Notes: generated from the sequence alone by a model not told the origin. Shown: positions 7,272 to 14,638, numbered from the stretch's first letter. The stretch is DNA of 16,458 nucleotides from Sedimenticola sp. (GCA_030619405.1 JAUXBK010000033.1:1-16458), one strand, 5' to 3'. Made by a program: numbers and translations.

Positions 7272-7997
7272 CTAACGCCGCATGGACTTGCGCCCTTGGG
7301 CGGCACTGAGCAAGCCGCGCAGGATGTTCAACTCATCCACCTCCGGCCTGGCGCGGAGGAACAGCCGCCGCAGCCGGCGTTGCAGCTTGGTGGACTGATT
7401 GGGGTTGGCGAACCCGATCTCTTCCATGGTCTGGGCAAGATGCTGAAAGAAACCCTCCATCATATCGGCGGTGGCCAATTCCCGTTCGGGCGATCCACCG
7501 CTCGTCTGCCCCTCCAGAAAACCCTGGTAGAGCTCATAGCAGAGTATCTGCACCGCCTGAGAGAGATTGAGCGAGGCGTATTCGGGGTTAGAAGGGATAT
7601 GCACCAGGTGATGGCATCGATCCAACTCTGCATTGCTCAGGCCGGAACTCTCCCGGCCGAAGATCAGCGCCACCTCCCCGGCCGCTGCCTCCCCCAGTGC
7701 CTTTGCCGCACACGCCCTGGGCGTCAGTTGTGACCACTCCATGCTGCGCAGACGGGCGCTTGCACCAACCACCAGACGGCATCTCTGAAGCGCCTCATCG
7801 AGGGTCTCGCAAACCCGGGCGACCGTCAGCAGGTCATCGGCCCCTGACGCGCGGGCCGTCGCCTCTGCGCTTGGGAAATATTTGGGCCGGACCAGATACA
7901 AATGCGCCAGCGACATGTTCTTCATCGCCCGGGCAGCTGCGCCGATATTGCCGGGATGGGTGGTTCCTATGAGCACGATTCTGATATTTTTCAACAT
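7272..7997 (-). CDS. trmJ: tRNA (cytidine/uridine-2'-O-)-methyltransferase TrmJ
   Basis: A SPOUT-class methyltransferase that 2'-O-methylates position 32 in the anticodon loop of several tRNAs using S-adenosylmethionine. The chosen start gives 241 residues beginning MLKNIRIVLIGTTHPGNIGAAARAMKN, aligned with the E. coli protein start. An upstream TTG at 8033 is in frame but adds residues foreign to the family. Knot motifs are present: VVGASAR, ALIFGRESSGLSNAEL and NPEYASLNLSQAVQ. The C-terminal block LQRRLRRLFLRARPEVDELNILRGLL is typical. It runs divergently from the small gene at 8195 and lies near suhB, as in many gammaproteobacteria. Confidence 0.95.
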   Translation of the reverse strand: MLKNIRIVLIGTTHPGNIGAAARAMKNMSLAHLYLVRPKYFPSAEATARASGADDLLTVARVCETLDEALQRCRLVVGASARLRSMEWSQLTPRACAAKALGEAAAGEVALIFGRESSGLSNAELDRCHHLVHIPSNPEYASLNLSQAVQILCYELYQGFLEGQTSGGSPERELATADMMEGFFQHLAQTMEEIGFANPNQSTKLQRRLRRLFLRARPEVDELNILRGLLSAAQGRKSMRR

Positions 7998-8110
7998 GGG
8001 TGTAATTCTGAGATCTCGATTGAGAATTATCAATGAGGAAACCCGCCCGCTGTGTTTTAATATTTTTCGAGTTCAGAAAGGCACCCGACTCTCAAGTCAT
8101 TAAAGGGCCC

Positions 8111-8140
8111 TTGAAAAAGTGAACTTTGGTTCCATATATC
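8111..8140 (+). promoter_or_regulatory. Possible promoter of the 57-residue peptide gene
   Basis: TTGAAA (8111-8116) and TATATC (8135-8140) are spaced 18 bases apart in A/T-rich sequence. They would start a transcript with a leader of about 48 bases ending at a good ribosome site. An imperfect inverted repeat (TTCCATAT around 8130 with ATATTGGAA ending at 8160) surrounds the expected start point and could be an operator. This is sequence-match evidence only. Confidence 0.35.
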
Positions 8141-8194
8141 AGATTATTCTAATATTGGAATATGCTGTTCTAGATATATATAGGAGAAGTACAC

Positions 8195-8368
8195 ATGTTT
8201 ATGCTTTGGACGATTCCCGCTTTTCTCGCCGTATGGTCCGTTGTTGGTGTCGACCTGTACAATCAGGGTGCCTTTGAAGAGCAGAAGGCAGACGAGGTCA
8301 GCCAGGTGATCAAAGTGGATCAGATGCCGCAGCTGGCTGAGCTCCGTTTGTTTGAAGTCGACAGATAG
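8195..8368 (+). CDS. Small putative single-span membrane protein, unknown
   Basis: ATG at 8195 opens a 57-codon frame ending in TAG at 8366-8368. GGAG (8183-8186) sits 8 bases upstream, a strong ribosome site. Residues 1-19 (MFMLWTIPAFLAVWSVVGV) are hydrophobic and look like one membrane span or an uncleaved signal anchor. The rest is polar and acidic, with DLYNQGAFEEQKADEVSQ and then VDQMPQLAELRLFEVDR. An ATG at codon 3 is an alternative start. A near-perfect 21-bp hairpin follows 13 bases after the stop, and a plausible promoter precedes it, so it looks like a complete monocistronic unit. I do not recognise the family and assign no function. Confidence 0.6.
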   Translation: MFMLWTIPAFLAVWSVVGVDLYNQGAFEEQKADEVSQVIKVDQMPQLAELRLFEVDR

Positions 8369-8381
8369 CCCCAGCGGCAAA

Positions 8382-8428
8382 CCCAGACGCAAGAAACCCC
8401 GCTTCAAGCGGGGTTTCTTGCGTCTGGG
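8382..8428. terminator. Strong bidirectional terminator-like hairpin
   Basis: A perfect 21-bp stem (8382-8402 with 8408-8428) closes a TTCAA loop. The inner part, CCCCGC-TTCAA-GCGGGGTTTCTT, is a classical intrinsic terminator core, and because of symmetry it reads the same way on the minus strand. There is no long U-run beyond the full stem. It lies 13 bases after the small peptide gene and probably ends its transcript. Confidence 0.8.
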
Positions 8429-8488
8429 GATGCAAATCCTGGAGGTACAACCGCCCACGTGGCGGTATAATGGGTTCGACTTGGGCTC

Positions 8489-8698
8489 GGAGCCTGTCGG
8501 ACTTAGGATATCGTAGCGAGGGGAAGCCATTTTGAGTCAGATTTTTCGATCAATTGAGGCGAATAGTGATTCATATTTAACGAAATTGATCGGAAAATCT
8601 GACCAAAAGAGCTTTTCCGCACGCCTACATGGATGTAGGTAGTTAGAGCAATGCAGGAGCAATTGCCGAGTAGATTCATCCTAAGTCCGATAGGCTCC
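8489..8698. mobile_element. MITE-like element with 21-bp terminal inverted repeats
   Basis: The ends, GGAGCCTGTCGGACTTAGG at 8489 and its reverse complement ending at 8698, form 21-bp inverted repeats with one mismatch. Inside, GTCAGATTTTTCGATCAATT (8536-8555) pairs with 8584-8603 with one mismatch, and CCTACAT (8624-8630) with ATGTAGG (8633-8639). At 210 bases with no transposase, this fits a non-autonomous miniature element. No clear target duplication could be identified. It occupies most of the gene-free stretch 8369-8768, directly upstream of suhB, and could influence suhB expression. The parent insertion-sequence family is not determined. Confidence 0.7.
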
Positions 8699-8768
8699 TA
8701 AATCCGGCACTTTTGCTGTCGATCTGCCAGGACAATCCTGTTTCTAACCTAATCTAAGGTCCCCTTCC

Positions 8769-9566
8769 ATGCACCCGATGATCAACATTGCGGTTCGCGC
8801 CGCCCGTGCCGCAGGCAGCATACTGCTGCGCTACAGCGACCGTATCGACTCCCTGAACATCACCACTAAACATCGCAACGATTTCGTCACAGAGGTCGAC
8901 CGGGCAGCGGAGCAGGCCATTATCCAGGTGCTGCAGAATGCCTACCCTGACCACGCGATTCTCTGTGAAGAGAGCGGCCTGCACAAAGGCAACGACTTCC
9001 AGTGGGTCATCGATCCGCTGGATGGCACCACCAACTATCTGCACGGCTTCCCCCAGTTTTCCGTCTCCATCGCCCTGAAGCACAAGGGGGTACTGGAGCA
9101 TGGGGTGGTCTACGACCCGCTGCGGGAAGAGATGTTCACCGCCAGCCGGGGGGCAGGCGCCCTGCTGAACGACCGCCGCCTGCGGGTCTCCGTGCGCAAG
9201 AGACTGGAGGGCGCACTGCTGGGCACCGGCATTCCCTACCGTGACCAGTCCCAACTGGATGCCTATCTGGGCATGCTCAGGGATTTGATCAAGGATGCTG
9301 CCGGGGTCCGCCGGCCCGGGTCTGCCGCACTGGATTTCGCCTATGTGGCAGCGGGGCGGCTCGACGGCTTCTGGGAGATCGGCCTCTCCGAGTGGGACCT
9401 GGCGGCCGGTGCATTGCTGGTAAAGGAGGCGGGGGGTGTCGTTTCCGACATCAGCGGCGGGGATCGCTATCTGGAGACGGGAAACGTCATTGCCGGCAGC
9501 CTGAAACTGCATGCCGAAATGGTAAAAATCATCCGCCCCCACCTCACCGACCATCTGCGAGCCTGA
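8769..9566 (+). CDS. suhB: Inositol-1-monophosphatase family protein SuhB
   Basis: SuhB is a Mg-dependent, Li-sensitive phosphatase fold. In E. coli it also joins the ribosomal RNA antitermination complex, which may be its main role. The 265-residue protein has the metal ligands E67 (CEESG), D82 and D85 in IDPLDGTTNYLHGFP (81-95), and D210 in SEWDLAAGALLVKEAGG. Length and layout match the E. coli protein (267). The ribosome site is weak (AAGG, about 10 bases before ATG); an in-frame ATG at codon 4 is an alternative. The promoter must lie in the MITE-like element or in the 70 bases after it. Confidence 0.95.
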   Translation: MHPMINIAVRAARAAGSILLRYSDRIDSLNITTKHRNDFVTEVDRAAEQAIIQVLQNAYPDHAILCEESGLHKGNDFQWVIDPLDGTTNYLHGFPQFSVSIALKHKGVLEHGVVYDPLREEMFTASRGAGALLNDRRLRVSVRKRLEGALLGTGIPYRDQSQLDAYLGMLRDLIKDAAGVRRPGSAALDFAYVAAGRLDGFWEIGLSEWDLAAGALLVKEAGGVVSDISGGDRYLETGNVIAGSLKLHAEMVKIIRPHLTDHLRA

Positions 9567-9679
9567 TTACACTTCCCGTCCCAGCAGCTCAAGTTTTCCC
9601 GCCCTTTCCCGCTAATTGGTGTGAGTCAGGGCGCTTTACGGCCCTGGCACCGAGACTGGAAAACAGGAACGGATATCGA

Positions 9680-9928
9680 ATGTCGGAACAGAAGAAAAAA
9701 CCCATCCGGGTCAGTGACCGCGCGCTGGAAATGGTAATGCGCGATGTACTCGATGGTATGATCGAACTCTCTCTGGAGGCCGCGTTCGCAGACAACGGTT
9801 CGGAGTTCGAGATCATCGACGTGGCAACCGGGCACAGAGAGATCATGGCCGGAACCAAAACGGCTGCCGACAGGATGGAGTCAGCGGATATCCTGCCGTT
9901 TCCACTACCGCGCAGGGCAGTCGGTTAA
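9680..9928 (+). CDS. Small hypothetical protein between suhB and secF
   Basis: An 82-codon frame starting MSEQKKKPIRVSDRALEMVM, preceded by AGGA about 11 bases upstream. It is charged, has no membrane segment and no signal peptide, and is probably cytoplasmic with a helical first half (SDRALEMVMRDVLDGMIELSLEAA). It lies 113 bases after suhB on the same strand and may be co-transcribed. It converges on secF so tightly that the two TAA stops share TTAA (9925-9928). No family is recognised. Its being real rests on the ribosome site, the sensible composition and the exact stop-to-stop packing. Confidence 0.6.
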   Translation: MSEQKKKPIRVSDRALEMVMRDVLDGMIELSLEAAFADNGSEFEIIDVATGHREIMAGTKTAADRMESADILPFPLPRRAVG

Positions 9929-10869
9929 GGCTGCGCGCCGTCTCCCTCCACCACCCCTTCCTTCTTTACCGGCATCATGTCTGCCTTGCTGATACCCAAC
10001 ATGAGCACCGCCGTACTGGCGACATAGATAGAGGAATAGGTTCCGATCACGACACCGATGATCAGGGCAAAGGCGAAACCGTGGATGATCTCACCACCAA
10101 ACACGAACAGGGCTATCAGCACCAGCAATGTGGTGAACGAAGTGATCAGGGTACGGTAGAGGGTCTGGTTCAGTGAAGTGTTGAGGATCTCTACCGGTGT
10201 ACCCTTACGCATCTTACGGAAGTTCTCCCGAATCCGGTCGAACACCACGATAGTGTCATTGAGAGAGTACCCGATCACCGCCAGTACCGCCGCCAGCACC
10301 GACAGATCGAACGGGATCTGGAACAGGGCAAAGATACCGATCGTTATCAGGACATCGTGCACCAGGGCGATCACCGAGCTCACAGCGAAACGGTACTCGA
10401 ACCGGAGCGCAACATAGATCAGGATACCGATCAGGGCGTAGAGCATGGCCAGCCCGCCATCCTCGGTAAGCTCATCGCCCACTTGAGGTCCGACGAACTC
10501 AACCCGGCGCAGGTCCGCCTTCCCGTCTGCCGCCTTGTTGATGGCTGCGAATGCCTGGGTGCTCAACTCCGCGCTGTCGGCATCCCCCCGGGGGGCCAGC
10601 CGCACCAGGACGTCCCGCGGGGTTCCAAAATGTTGCACCGTCACATCGTCGAAATCGGCATCGGTCAGTGCCTTCCTCACCTCCGCGAGTTCCACCGGCT
10701 GCTGATAACCCACCTCCACCAATGTGCCCCCGGTAAAGTCGATGCCCAGGTTCAGGCCCCGCAGGATGATCGCGAAAACTGCAACCAGTACCGCCGCGAT
10801 GGACAAATACATGGCCAGCTTCCGCTTACCCATGAAATCGATGTTCAGTTTGAAATTAAAGATCCGCAT
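9925..10869 (-). CDS. secF: Protein-export membrane protein SecF
   Basis: SecF partners SecD in the inner membrane, using the proton gradient to help pull secreted proteins through SecYEG from the periplasmic side. The 314-residue sequence shows a first membrane span (about 18-38), the LGIDFTGGTLVEVGY block (41-55), a periplasmic domain, and then five more spans. The signature VIGYSLNDTIVVFDRIRENFRKM (198-220), with D205 and D211, lies at the proton-path region. It follows secD after 44 bases. Its stop overlaps the convergent small gene at 9680-9928, with no terminator visible between them. Confidence 0.97.
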   Translation of the reverse strand: MRIFNFKLNIDFMGKRKLAMYLSIAAVLVAVFAIILRGLNLGIDFTGGTLVEVGYQQPVELAEVRKALTDADFDDVTVQHFGTPRDVLVRLAPRGDADSAELSTQAFAAINKAADGKADLRRVEFVGPQVGDELTEDGGLAMLYALIGILIYVALRFEYRFAVSSVIALVHDVLITIGIFALFQIPFDLSVLAAVLAVIGYSLNDTIVVFDRIRENFRKMRKGTPVEILNTSLNQTLYRTLITSFTTLLVLIALFVFGGEIIHGFAFALIIGVVIGTYSSIYVASTAVLMLGISKADMMPVKKEGVVEGDGAQP

Positions 10870-10913
10870 ATCCGTTCTTTTTCTGCCCTTGATAGAAGTC
10901 TTTCACCCGGCGA

Positions 10914-12767
10914 TCAGATAGAGATCTGCTTGACGCGCCGGCCACCGTAGATCAGGTTAATCACCGCCCGGGTACCCAGAATCGCGGTAAACATGGAAGT
11001 GAGAATACCGATACCCAGAGTCACGGCGAAGCCCTTGATCGGGCCGGTGCCAAAAACGAACAACACAAAAGCGGCAATCAGGGTGGTGACATTGGCATCC
11101 ACGATGGTGGAAAAGGCCTTTTCATAACCCGCATAGATGCTGGCCTGGGGCGAACTGCCCACCCTGATCTCCTCCCGGATACGCTCAAAGATCAGCACAT
11201 TGGCGTCCACCGCCATACCCACCGTCAGCACGATACCGGCGATACCGGGAAGCGTCAGGGTCGCCTGCAGCATGGAGAGCACCGCCACGATCAATACCAG
11301 ATTCAGCAGTAGCGCCATATCTGCCACCAGACCGAATATCCGGTAATAGACCGCCATGAAGATCACCACCAGGAACATGCCGATCACCACCGATTCAAAC
11401 CCCTGATCGATATTGTCCTGCCCCAGGCTCGGGCCGATGGTGCGTTCTTCCACGATATCGATGGGTGCGGCCAGGGCACCTGCACGTAACAGCAGCGCCA
11501 GGTCACGCGCTTCATTCGAGCTGTCCAGACCGGTGGTCTGGAAACGGCGGCCAAAGGGCTCCAGGATGTTGGCGACGCTGATCACCTCTTCCACTGGCAC
11601 CTTGCGAGTCACCTTTTTGTCATCGACGATGCGGGTCTCGTTGCGGATTTCTATGAAAACCACCGCCATCGGCTTGCCCACATTTTCGGTGGTGACGTTG
11701 CGCATCCGCCGCGCCCCCGGCCCGTCCAGGCTGACAAAAACAGCCGGCTGCCCTGAACGCTGGTCGAAACCGGAACTGGCGTCGGTGATCTGATTACCGG
11801 TGACGATCACCCGCTTCTTCAGCAGAATCGGCCGGCCGTCCCGGGTCTTATACAGCTTCGTTCCCACCGGTACCTTGCCGGCCACGGCGTCCTCGACACT
11901 GTGCTCCGTATCCTGCAGGCGATACTCCAGAGTTGCGGTGGCCCCCAGCAGCTCTTTCAACTTTGCCGGGTCCTGGGCTCCGGGGAGCTGAACCACGATG
12001 CGGCGCTCCCCCTGCTGCACAATGATGGGTTCCGACACGCCCAGGGCATTGACTCGGTTGCGCAGGGTGGTGATGTTCTGATCCAGGGCAAATTTACGCA
12101 CGGTCTGCTGTTCCGAAGGGCTCATCAGTGCCTTGACCAGGAAGCTCTGCCCGTCATCCACCGAATCCAGCTTCAGACTGCGGAACTCGTCTCCGATCAC
12201 TTCGAACGCCTGGTCCCGGAGCGCTGCATCCTTGAACCGGACAATGACCGAGTTGCCCTCGAGAGAGACTGTGGTATAACGCAGCTTCTGCTTGCGCAGC
12301 AGGCTGCGGATATCGCTGGAATAGCGCTCTATCGACTGCCGGATCGCAGCGTCCATGTCCACGTCGATCAGCACGTGGATGCCGCCGCGCAGATCCAGCC
12401 CGAGGTACATCGGTTCCGCTCCGACAGCACGCAGCCAGCCCGGCACATCCGTAGAGAGGGTCAGAGCCACGGTGTAGCCGCTACCCAGCACCGGCTCCAC
12501 GACTTCCTTGGCCTTCAGCTGGGTCTCGGTATCGGGAAACCGCAACAGCAGTTTGTTGACGCCCAGCTCCATCGACTTGATCTCGACATTGGCCGCCTCG
12601 AGCGCCGCTCTCACCCGATCTGCCGTTGCCTCATCGACCTGGGCACGCCGGATGCCCGAGATCTCCATCGCCGGATCCTGGGAAAAAATGTTCGGTAACG
12701 CATACAGCAGGCCAAGCAGCACGACCACTACGATCAGCAGGTTCTTCCAAAGGGGATATCGATTCAT
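10914..12767 (-). CDS. secD: Protein-export membrane protein SecD
   Basis: The protein has 617 residues, close to E. coli SecD (615). An N-terminal span (about 9-28) is followed by the large periplasmic P1 region, with LGLDLRGGIHVLIDVD at 122-137 and later FDQRSGQPAVFVSLDGPGARR. Five C-terminal spans run from about 455. The GMAVDANVLIFERIREE block (517-533) carries D521, which corresponds to the essential proton-relay aspartate D519 of E. coli. SecD works with SecF and YajC as the holo-translocon accessory complex. A 110-base gap containing a strong hairpin separates it from yajC. Confidence 0.97.
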   Translation of the reverse strand: MNRYPLWKNLLIVVVVLLGLLYALPNIFSQDPAMEISGIRRAQVDEATADRVRAALEAANVEIKSMELGVNKLLLRFPDTETQLKAKEVVEPVLGSGYTVALTLSTDVPGWLRAVGAEPMYLGLDLRGGIHVLIDVDMDAAIRQSIERYSSDIRSLLRKQKLRYTTVSLEGNSVIVRFKDAALRDQAFEVIGDEFRSLKLDSVDDGQSFLVKALMSPSEQQTVRKFALDQNITTLRNRVNALGVSEPIIVQQGERRIVVQLPGAQDPAKLKELLGATATLEYRLQDTEHSVEDAVAGKVPVGTKLYKTRDGRPILLKKRVIVTGNQITDASSGFDQRSGQPAVFVSLDGPGARRMRNVTTENVGKPMAVVFIEIRNETRIVDDKKVTRKVPVEEVISVANILEPFGRRFQTTGLDSSNEARDLALLLRAGALAAPIDIVEERTIGPSLGQDNIDQGFESVVIGMFLVVIFMAVYYRIFGLVADMALLLNLVLIVAVLSMLQATLTLPGIAGIVLTVGMAVDANVLIFERIREEIRVGSSPQASIYAGYEKAFSTIVDANVTTLIAAFVLFVFGTGPIKGFAVTLGIGILTSMFTAILGTRAVINLIYGGRRVKQISI

Positions 12768-12839
12768 CTCGTTGCTTCTGGCATGGCAGGGCGCACCAGC
12801 TCCCTGGAGGTTCAGTTGTCATGAAACAGCGTTCGAGCG

Positions 12840-12868
12840 CGGGGCAGACAAGGCTGCCGTCTGCCCCG
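12840..12868 (-). other. Stable hairpin just after yajC
   Basis: CGGGGCAGAC (12840-12849) pairs perfectly over 10 bp with GTCTGCCCCG (12859-12868) around a 9-base loop. It starts 9 bases after the yajC stop in the operon mRNA. There is no U-run, so it is more likely a stability or partial-attenuation element separating yajC from secD than a full terminator. Confidence 0.6.
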
Positions 12869-12877
12869 AAAACCCGG

Positions 12878-13207
12878 TCACAGCTCTTTGAGGGTACCCT
12901 TGGGCATCACCGCCGCCACCGACTGACGGCGAATCTTGACCTCCACGCCGTCGGCAATCTCGAGCGTGGCGAAAGTGTCACCCAGGTCGGTCACCTTGCC
13001 CATAATCCCGCCATCGGTCTGAATCTCATCCCCCTTGGCAAGGGATCGGATCAGCGCCTTATGCTCCTTCTGGCGCTTCATCTGGGGACGGATCATCAGA
13101 AAGTAGAGAATGACAATCAGACCAATGGGCAGAATCAGCCCCTCGAGGCCTGGCCCCGCGCCTTCGCCCGCCGCCTGGGCCATGGCATCCGAAATAAAGA
13201 AACTCAT
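12878..13207 (-). CDS. yajC: Sec translocon accessory protein YajC
   Basis: A 109-residue single-span membrane protein that associates with SecDF. After a short N-terminus (MSFFISDAMAQAAG) comes the hydrophobic span LEGLILPIGLIVILYFLMI (about 21-39). Next are the family signature RPQMKRQKEH and the cytoplasmic YajC fold with SLAKGDEIQTDGGIMGKV (about 55-72) and VEVKIRRQSVAAVMPKGTL at the end. It is in the conserved position between tgt and secD. A promoter-like sequence lies in the 174-base gap upstream. Confidence 0.96.
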   Translation of the reverse strand: MSFFISDAMAQAAGEGAGPGLEGLILPIGLIVILYFLMIRPQMKRQKEHKALIRSLAKGDEIQTDGGIMGKVTDLGDTFATLEIADGVEVKIRRQSVAAVMPKGTLKEL

Positions 13208-13285
13208 ACTTTTTCACCTGGGGTTAAACGGTTACGGTTCCAGCCGACCATGACCCGAAGGCCTGCCCGGCGTCCCAAACCGTGC

Positions 13286-13316
13286 ATTATTACACACTCC
13301 GGCCCTGTTTTGTCGA
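13286..13316 (-). promoter_or_regulatory. Possible promoter for yajC-secD-secF
   Basis: On the minus strand TCGACA (13311-13316) and AATAAT (13286-13291) are spaced 19 bases apart, and TGTG just before TAATAAT resembles an extended -10. It would start transcription about 70 bases before yajC. This would let the export genes run separately from queA-tgt. The long spacer lowers confidence. Confidence 0.4.
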
Positions 13317-13381
13317 ACATCGAGTGATTCGCGGTTGAAATATCTGCAGAAGCTATCCGGGGTTCATCGGCGCTTTCCACC

Positions 13382-14479
13382 TCACCCGCCCCGCAACGCA
13401 TAGAACTCCTGCCTGAACGCCTCGAACCGGCGCGCCTCGATCGCCCCTCGGATATCCCGCATCAACGTCTGGTAGTAATAGAGGTTGTGTATGGTATTCA
13501 GGCGGGCACCCAGGATTTCATTGCAGCGGTTGAGGTGGCGCAGGTAGGAGCGGCTGTAGTTACGGCAGGTGTAGCAGTCGCACAGGAGGTCCAGCGACCC
13601 CGTGTCCCTGGCGTGTACCGCATTGCGGATACGCACCGTGCCCGTGTGTGTGAACAGGTGCCCGTTGCGCGCGTTGCGGGTCGGCATCACACAATCGAAC
13701 ATATCGATGCCCCGCCCCACCGCCTTCACGATATCCTCCGGCGTGCCCACCCCCATCAGATAGCGGGGGGCATCCGGCGGCAGCCGGGTGGAGAGAAAGT
13801 CGAGAACACGCCAGCGATCCTCCGGCGGCTCCCCTACCGACAGCCCACCCACGGCATAACCGTCGAACCCGATCTCCATCAACCCGTCGATTGAACGCGC
13901 CCTCAGACTCTCGAAGACACCCCCCTGAACGATCGCGAACAGGGCCGAAGGGTTGCCGCCGTGGGCCTCCCGGCTGCGGGCCGCCCAGCGCAGGGAAAGC
14001 TCCATGGAGTTGTGCGCTTCCGCCTCCGTCGCCGGATAGGGGGTGCACTCATCAAAGATCATCACCACATCCGAACCGAGCCGGCGCTGCACTGCCATCG
14101 ACTCCTCCGGGCCCATGAAAACAGGGCTGCCATCCACCGGCGACCGGAAATGGACCCCCTGCTCCGTAATCTTGCGCATGGCCCCCAGGCTGAACACCTG
14201 GAAGCCACCGGAATCGGTCAGGATCGGCCGCTCCCAGTGCATGAAGTCGTGCAGATCGCCATGCAGCCCGATCACCTCGGTTCCGGGGCGCAGCATCAGA
14301 TGGAAGGTGTTGCCAAGCACGATCTCGACCCCCAGCTCCAGCAACTCCTCCGGGGTCATGGCCTTGACCGTGCCATAGGTTCCAACCGGCATGAAGGCGG
14401 GGGTCTCGACGGCGCCCCGCTGAAAAGTCAGACGCCCGCGCCGCGCTGCACCAGCGGTTGCTATCCGGCTGAATCTCAT
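13382..14479 (-). CDS. tgt: tRNA-guanine transglycosylase
   Basis: The enzyme swaps the wobble guanine of Asp, Asn, His and Tyr tRNAs for preQ1 in queuosine synthesis. The 365-residue TIM-barrel protein has D89 in LTDSGGFQVFSLG (87-99), the nucleophile D262 in GIDMFDCVMPTRNARNG (257-273) and the zinc ligands C300, C302, C305 and H331 (CDCYTC...LNTIHNLYY). These sit consistently 2 residues before the E. coli numbers. It lies downstream of queA, whose product acts next in the pathway. The 159-base gap from queA encodes an oppositely oriented small RNA candidate, so tgt may have its own promoter there. Confidence 0.97.
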   Translation of the reverse strand: MRFSRIATAGAARRGRLTFQRGAVETPAFMPVGTYGTVKAMTPEELLELGVEIVLGNTFHLMLRPGTEVIGLHGDLHDFMHWERPILTDSGGFQVFSLGAMRKITEQGVHFRSPVDGSPVFMGPEESMAVQRRLGSDVVMIFDECTPYPATEAEAHNSMELSLRWAARSREAHGGNPSALFAIVQGGVFESLRARSIDGLMEIGFDGYAVGGLSVGEPPEDRWRVLDFLSTRLPPDAPRYLMGVGTPEDIVKAVGRGIDMFDCVMPTRNARNGHLFTHTGTVRIRNAVHARDTGSLDLLCDCYTCRNYSRSYLRHLNRCNEILGARLNTIHNLYYYQTLMRDIRGAIEARRFEAFRQEFYALRGG

Positions 14480-14516
14480 TTCCAGGCCATTCTCCGACTG
14501 ATCCGTGCAAAAAGGG

Positions 14517-14545
14517 TTGACATAATGAACGTTATATTAGAAAAT
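14517..14545 (+). promoter_or_regulatory. Promoter of the small RNA candidate
   Basis: A perfect TTGACA (14517-14522) is followed after 17 bases by GAAAAT (14540-14545), 4 of 6 matches to TATAAT. The start would be near 14551-14552, exactly where the first hairpin begins. No protein-coding gene lies downstream on this strand. Confidence 0.55.
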
Positions 14546-14550
14546 TGCCA

Positions 14551-14632
14551 TGTACTGATTTGATCAGTACATACTCCTCCATCCTCCTTTGGTGGATTTA
14601 TGCGCGGCAATCCTCTTGCCGCGCTTTTTTTT
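14551..14632 (+). ncRNA. Candidate trans-acting small RNA with anti-Shine-Dalgarno loops
   Basis: An RNA of about 82 nt predicted between tgt and queA on the strand opposite both. Hairpin 1: TGTACTGAT (14551-14559) with ATCAGTACA (14563-14571), 9 perfect pairs. Linker ACTCC. Hairpin 2: TCCATC (14578-14583) with GGTGGA (14591-14596), presenting CUCCUUU in the loop. Hairpin 3: a 9-bp terminator with UCCUC in its loop and a U8 tail. A TTGACA promoter points at its 5' end. C/U-rich motifs complementary to GGAGG in exposed loops are the hallmark of regulatory RNAs that block ribosome binding (for example staphylococcal RsaE). I know of no described RNA at this locus. Transcription is inferred. Confidence 0.65.
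14602..14632 (+). terminator. Intrinsic terminator of the small RNA candidate
   Basis: GCGCGGCAA (14602-14610) pairs exactly with TTGCCGCGC (14616-14624) around loop TCCTC, followed by eight T (14625-14632). It works only on the plus strand and ends 6 bases before the antisense queA stop codon. It cannot serve queA or tgt, which are on the other strand. Confidence 0.9.
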
Positions 14633-14638
14633 GCCCGT

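Noticed and set aside
8021..8032. TGAGAATTATCA upstream of trmJ as a Fur box
   Set aside because: The half-sites lack the 3-base centre of the Fur core and no 19-bp match is present. A short A/T palindrome is expected by chance.
8144..8530. 128-codon minus-strand frame over the MITE edge, terminator and small peptide gene
   Set aside because: It reads through a 21-bp hairpin and one end of the mobile-like element, with no ribosome site; it is incompatible with the better-supported gene at 8195-8368.
8754..9554. Minus-strand frame covering suhB
   Set aside because: It mirrors the suhB coding sequence, whose phosphatase motifs are intact. The antisense product has no recognisable motif.
13204..13401. 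65-codon minus-strand frame between tgt and yajC
   Set aside because: It overlaps the tgt end and covers the probable yajC promoter. It has no ribosome site and its sequence is not protein-like.
14477..14632. preQ1 riboswitch or other leader element for tgt in the queA-tgt gap
   Set aside because: On the minus strand the strong hairpin has its T-run on the wrong side and no preQ1 aptamer pattern is visible. The promoter and terminator both face the plus strand.
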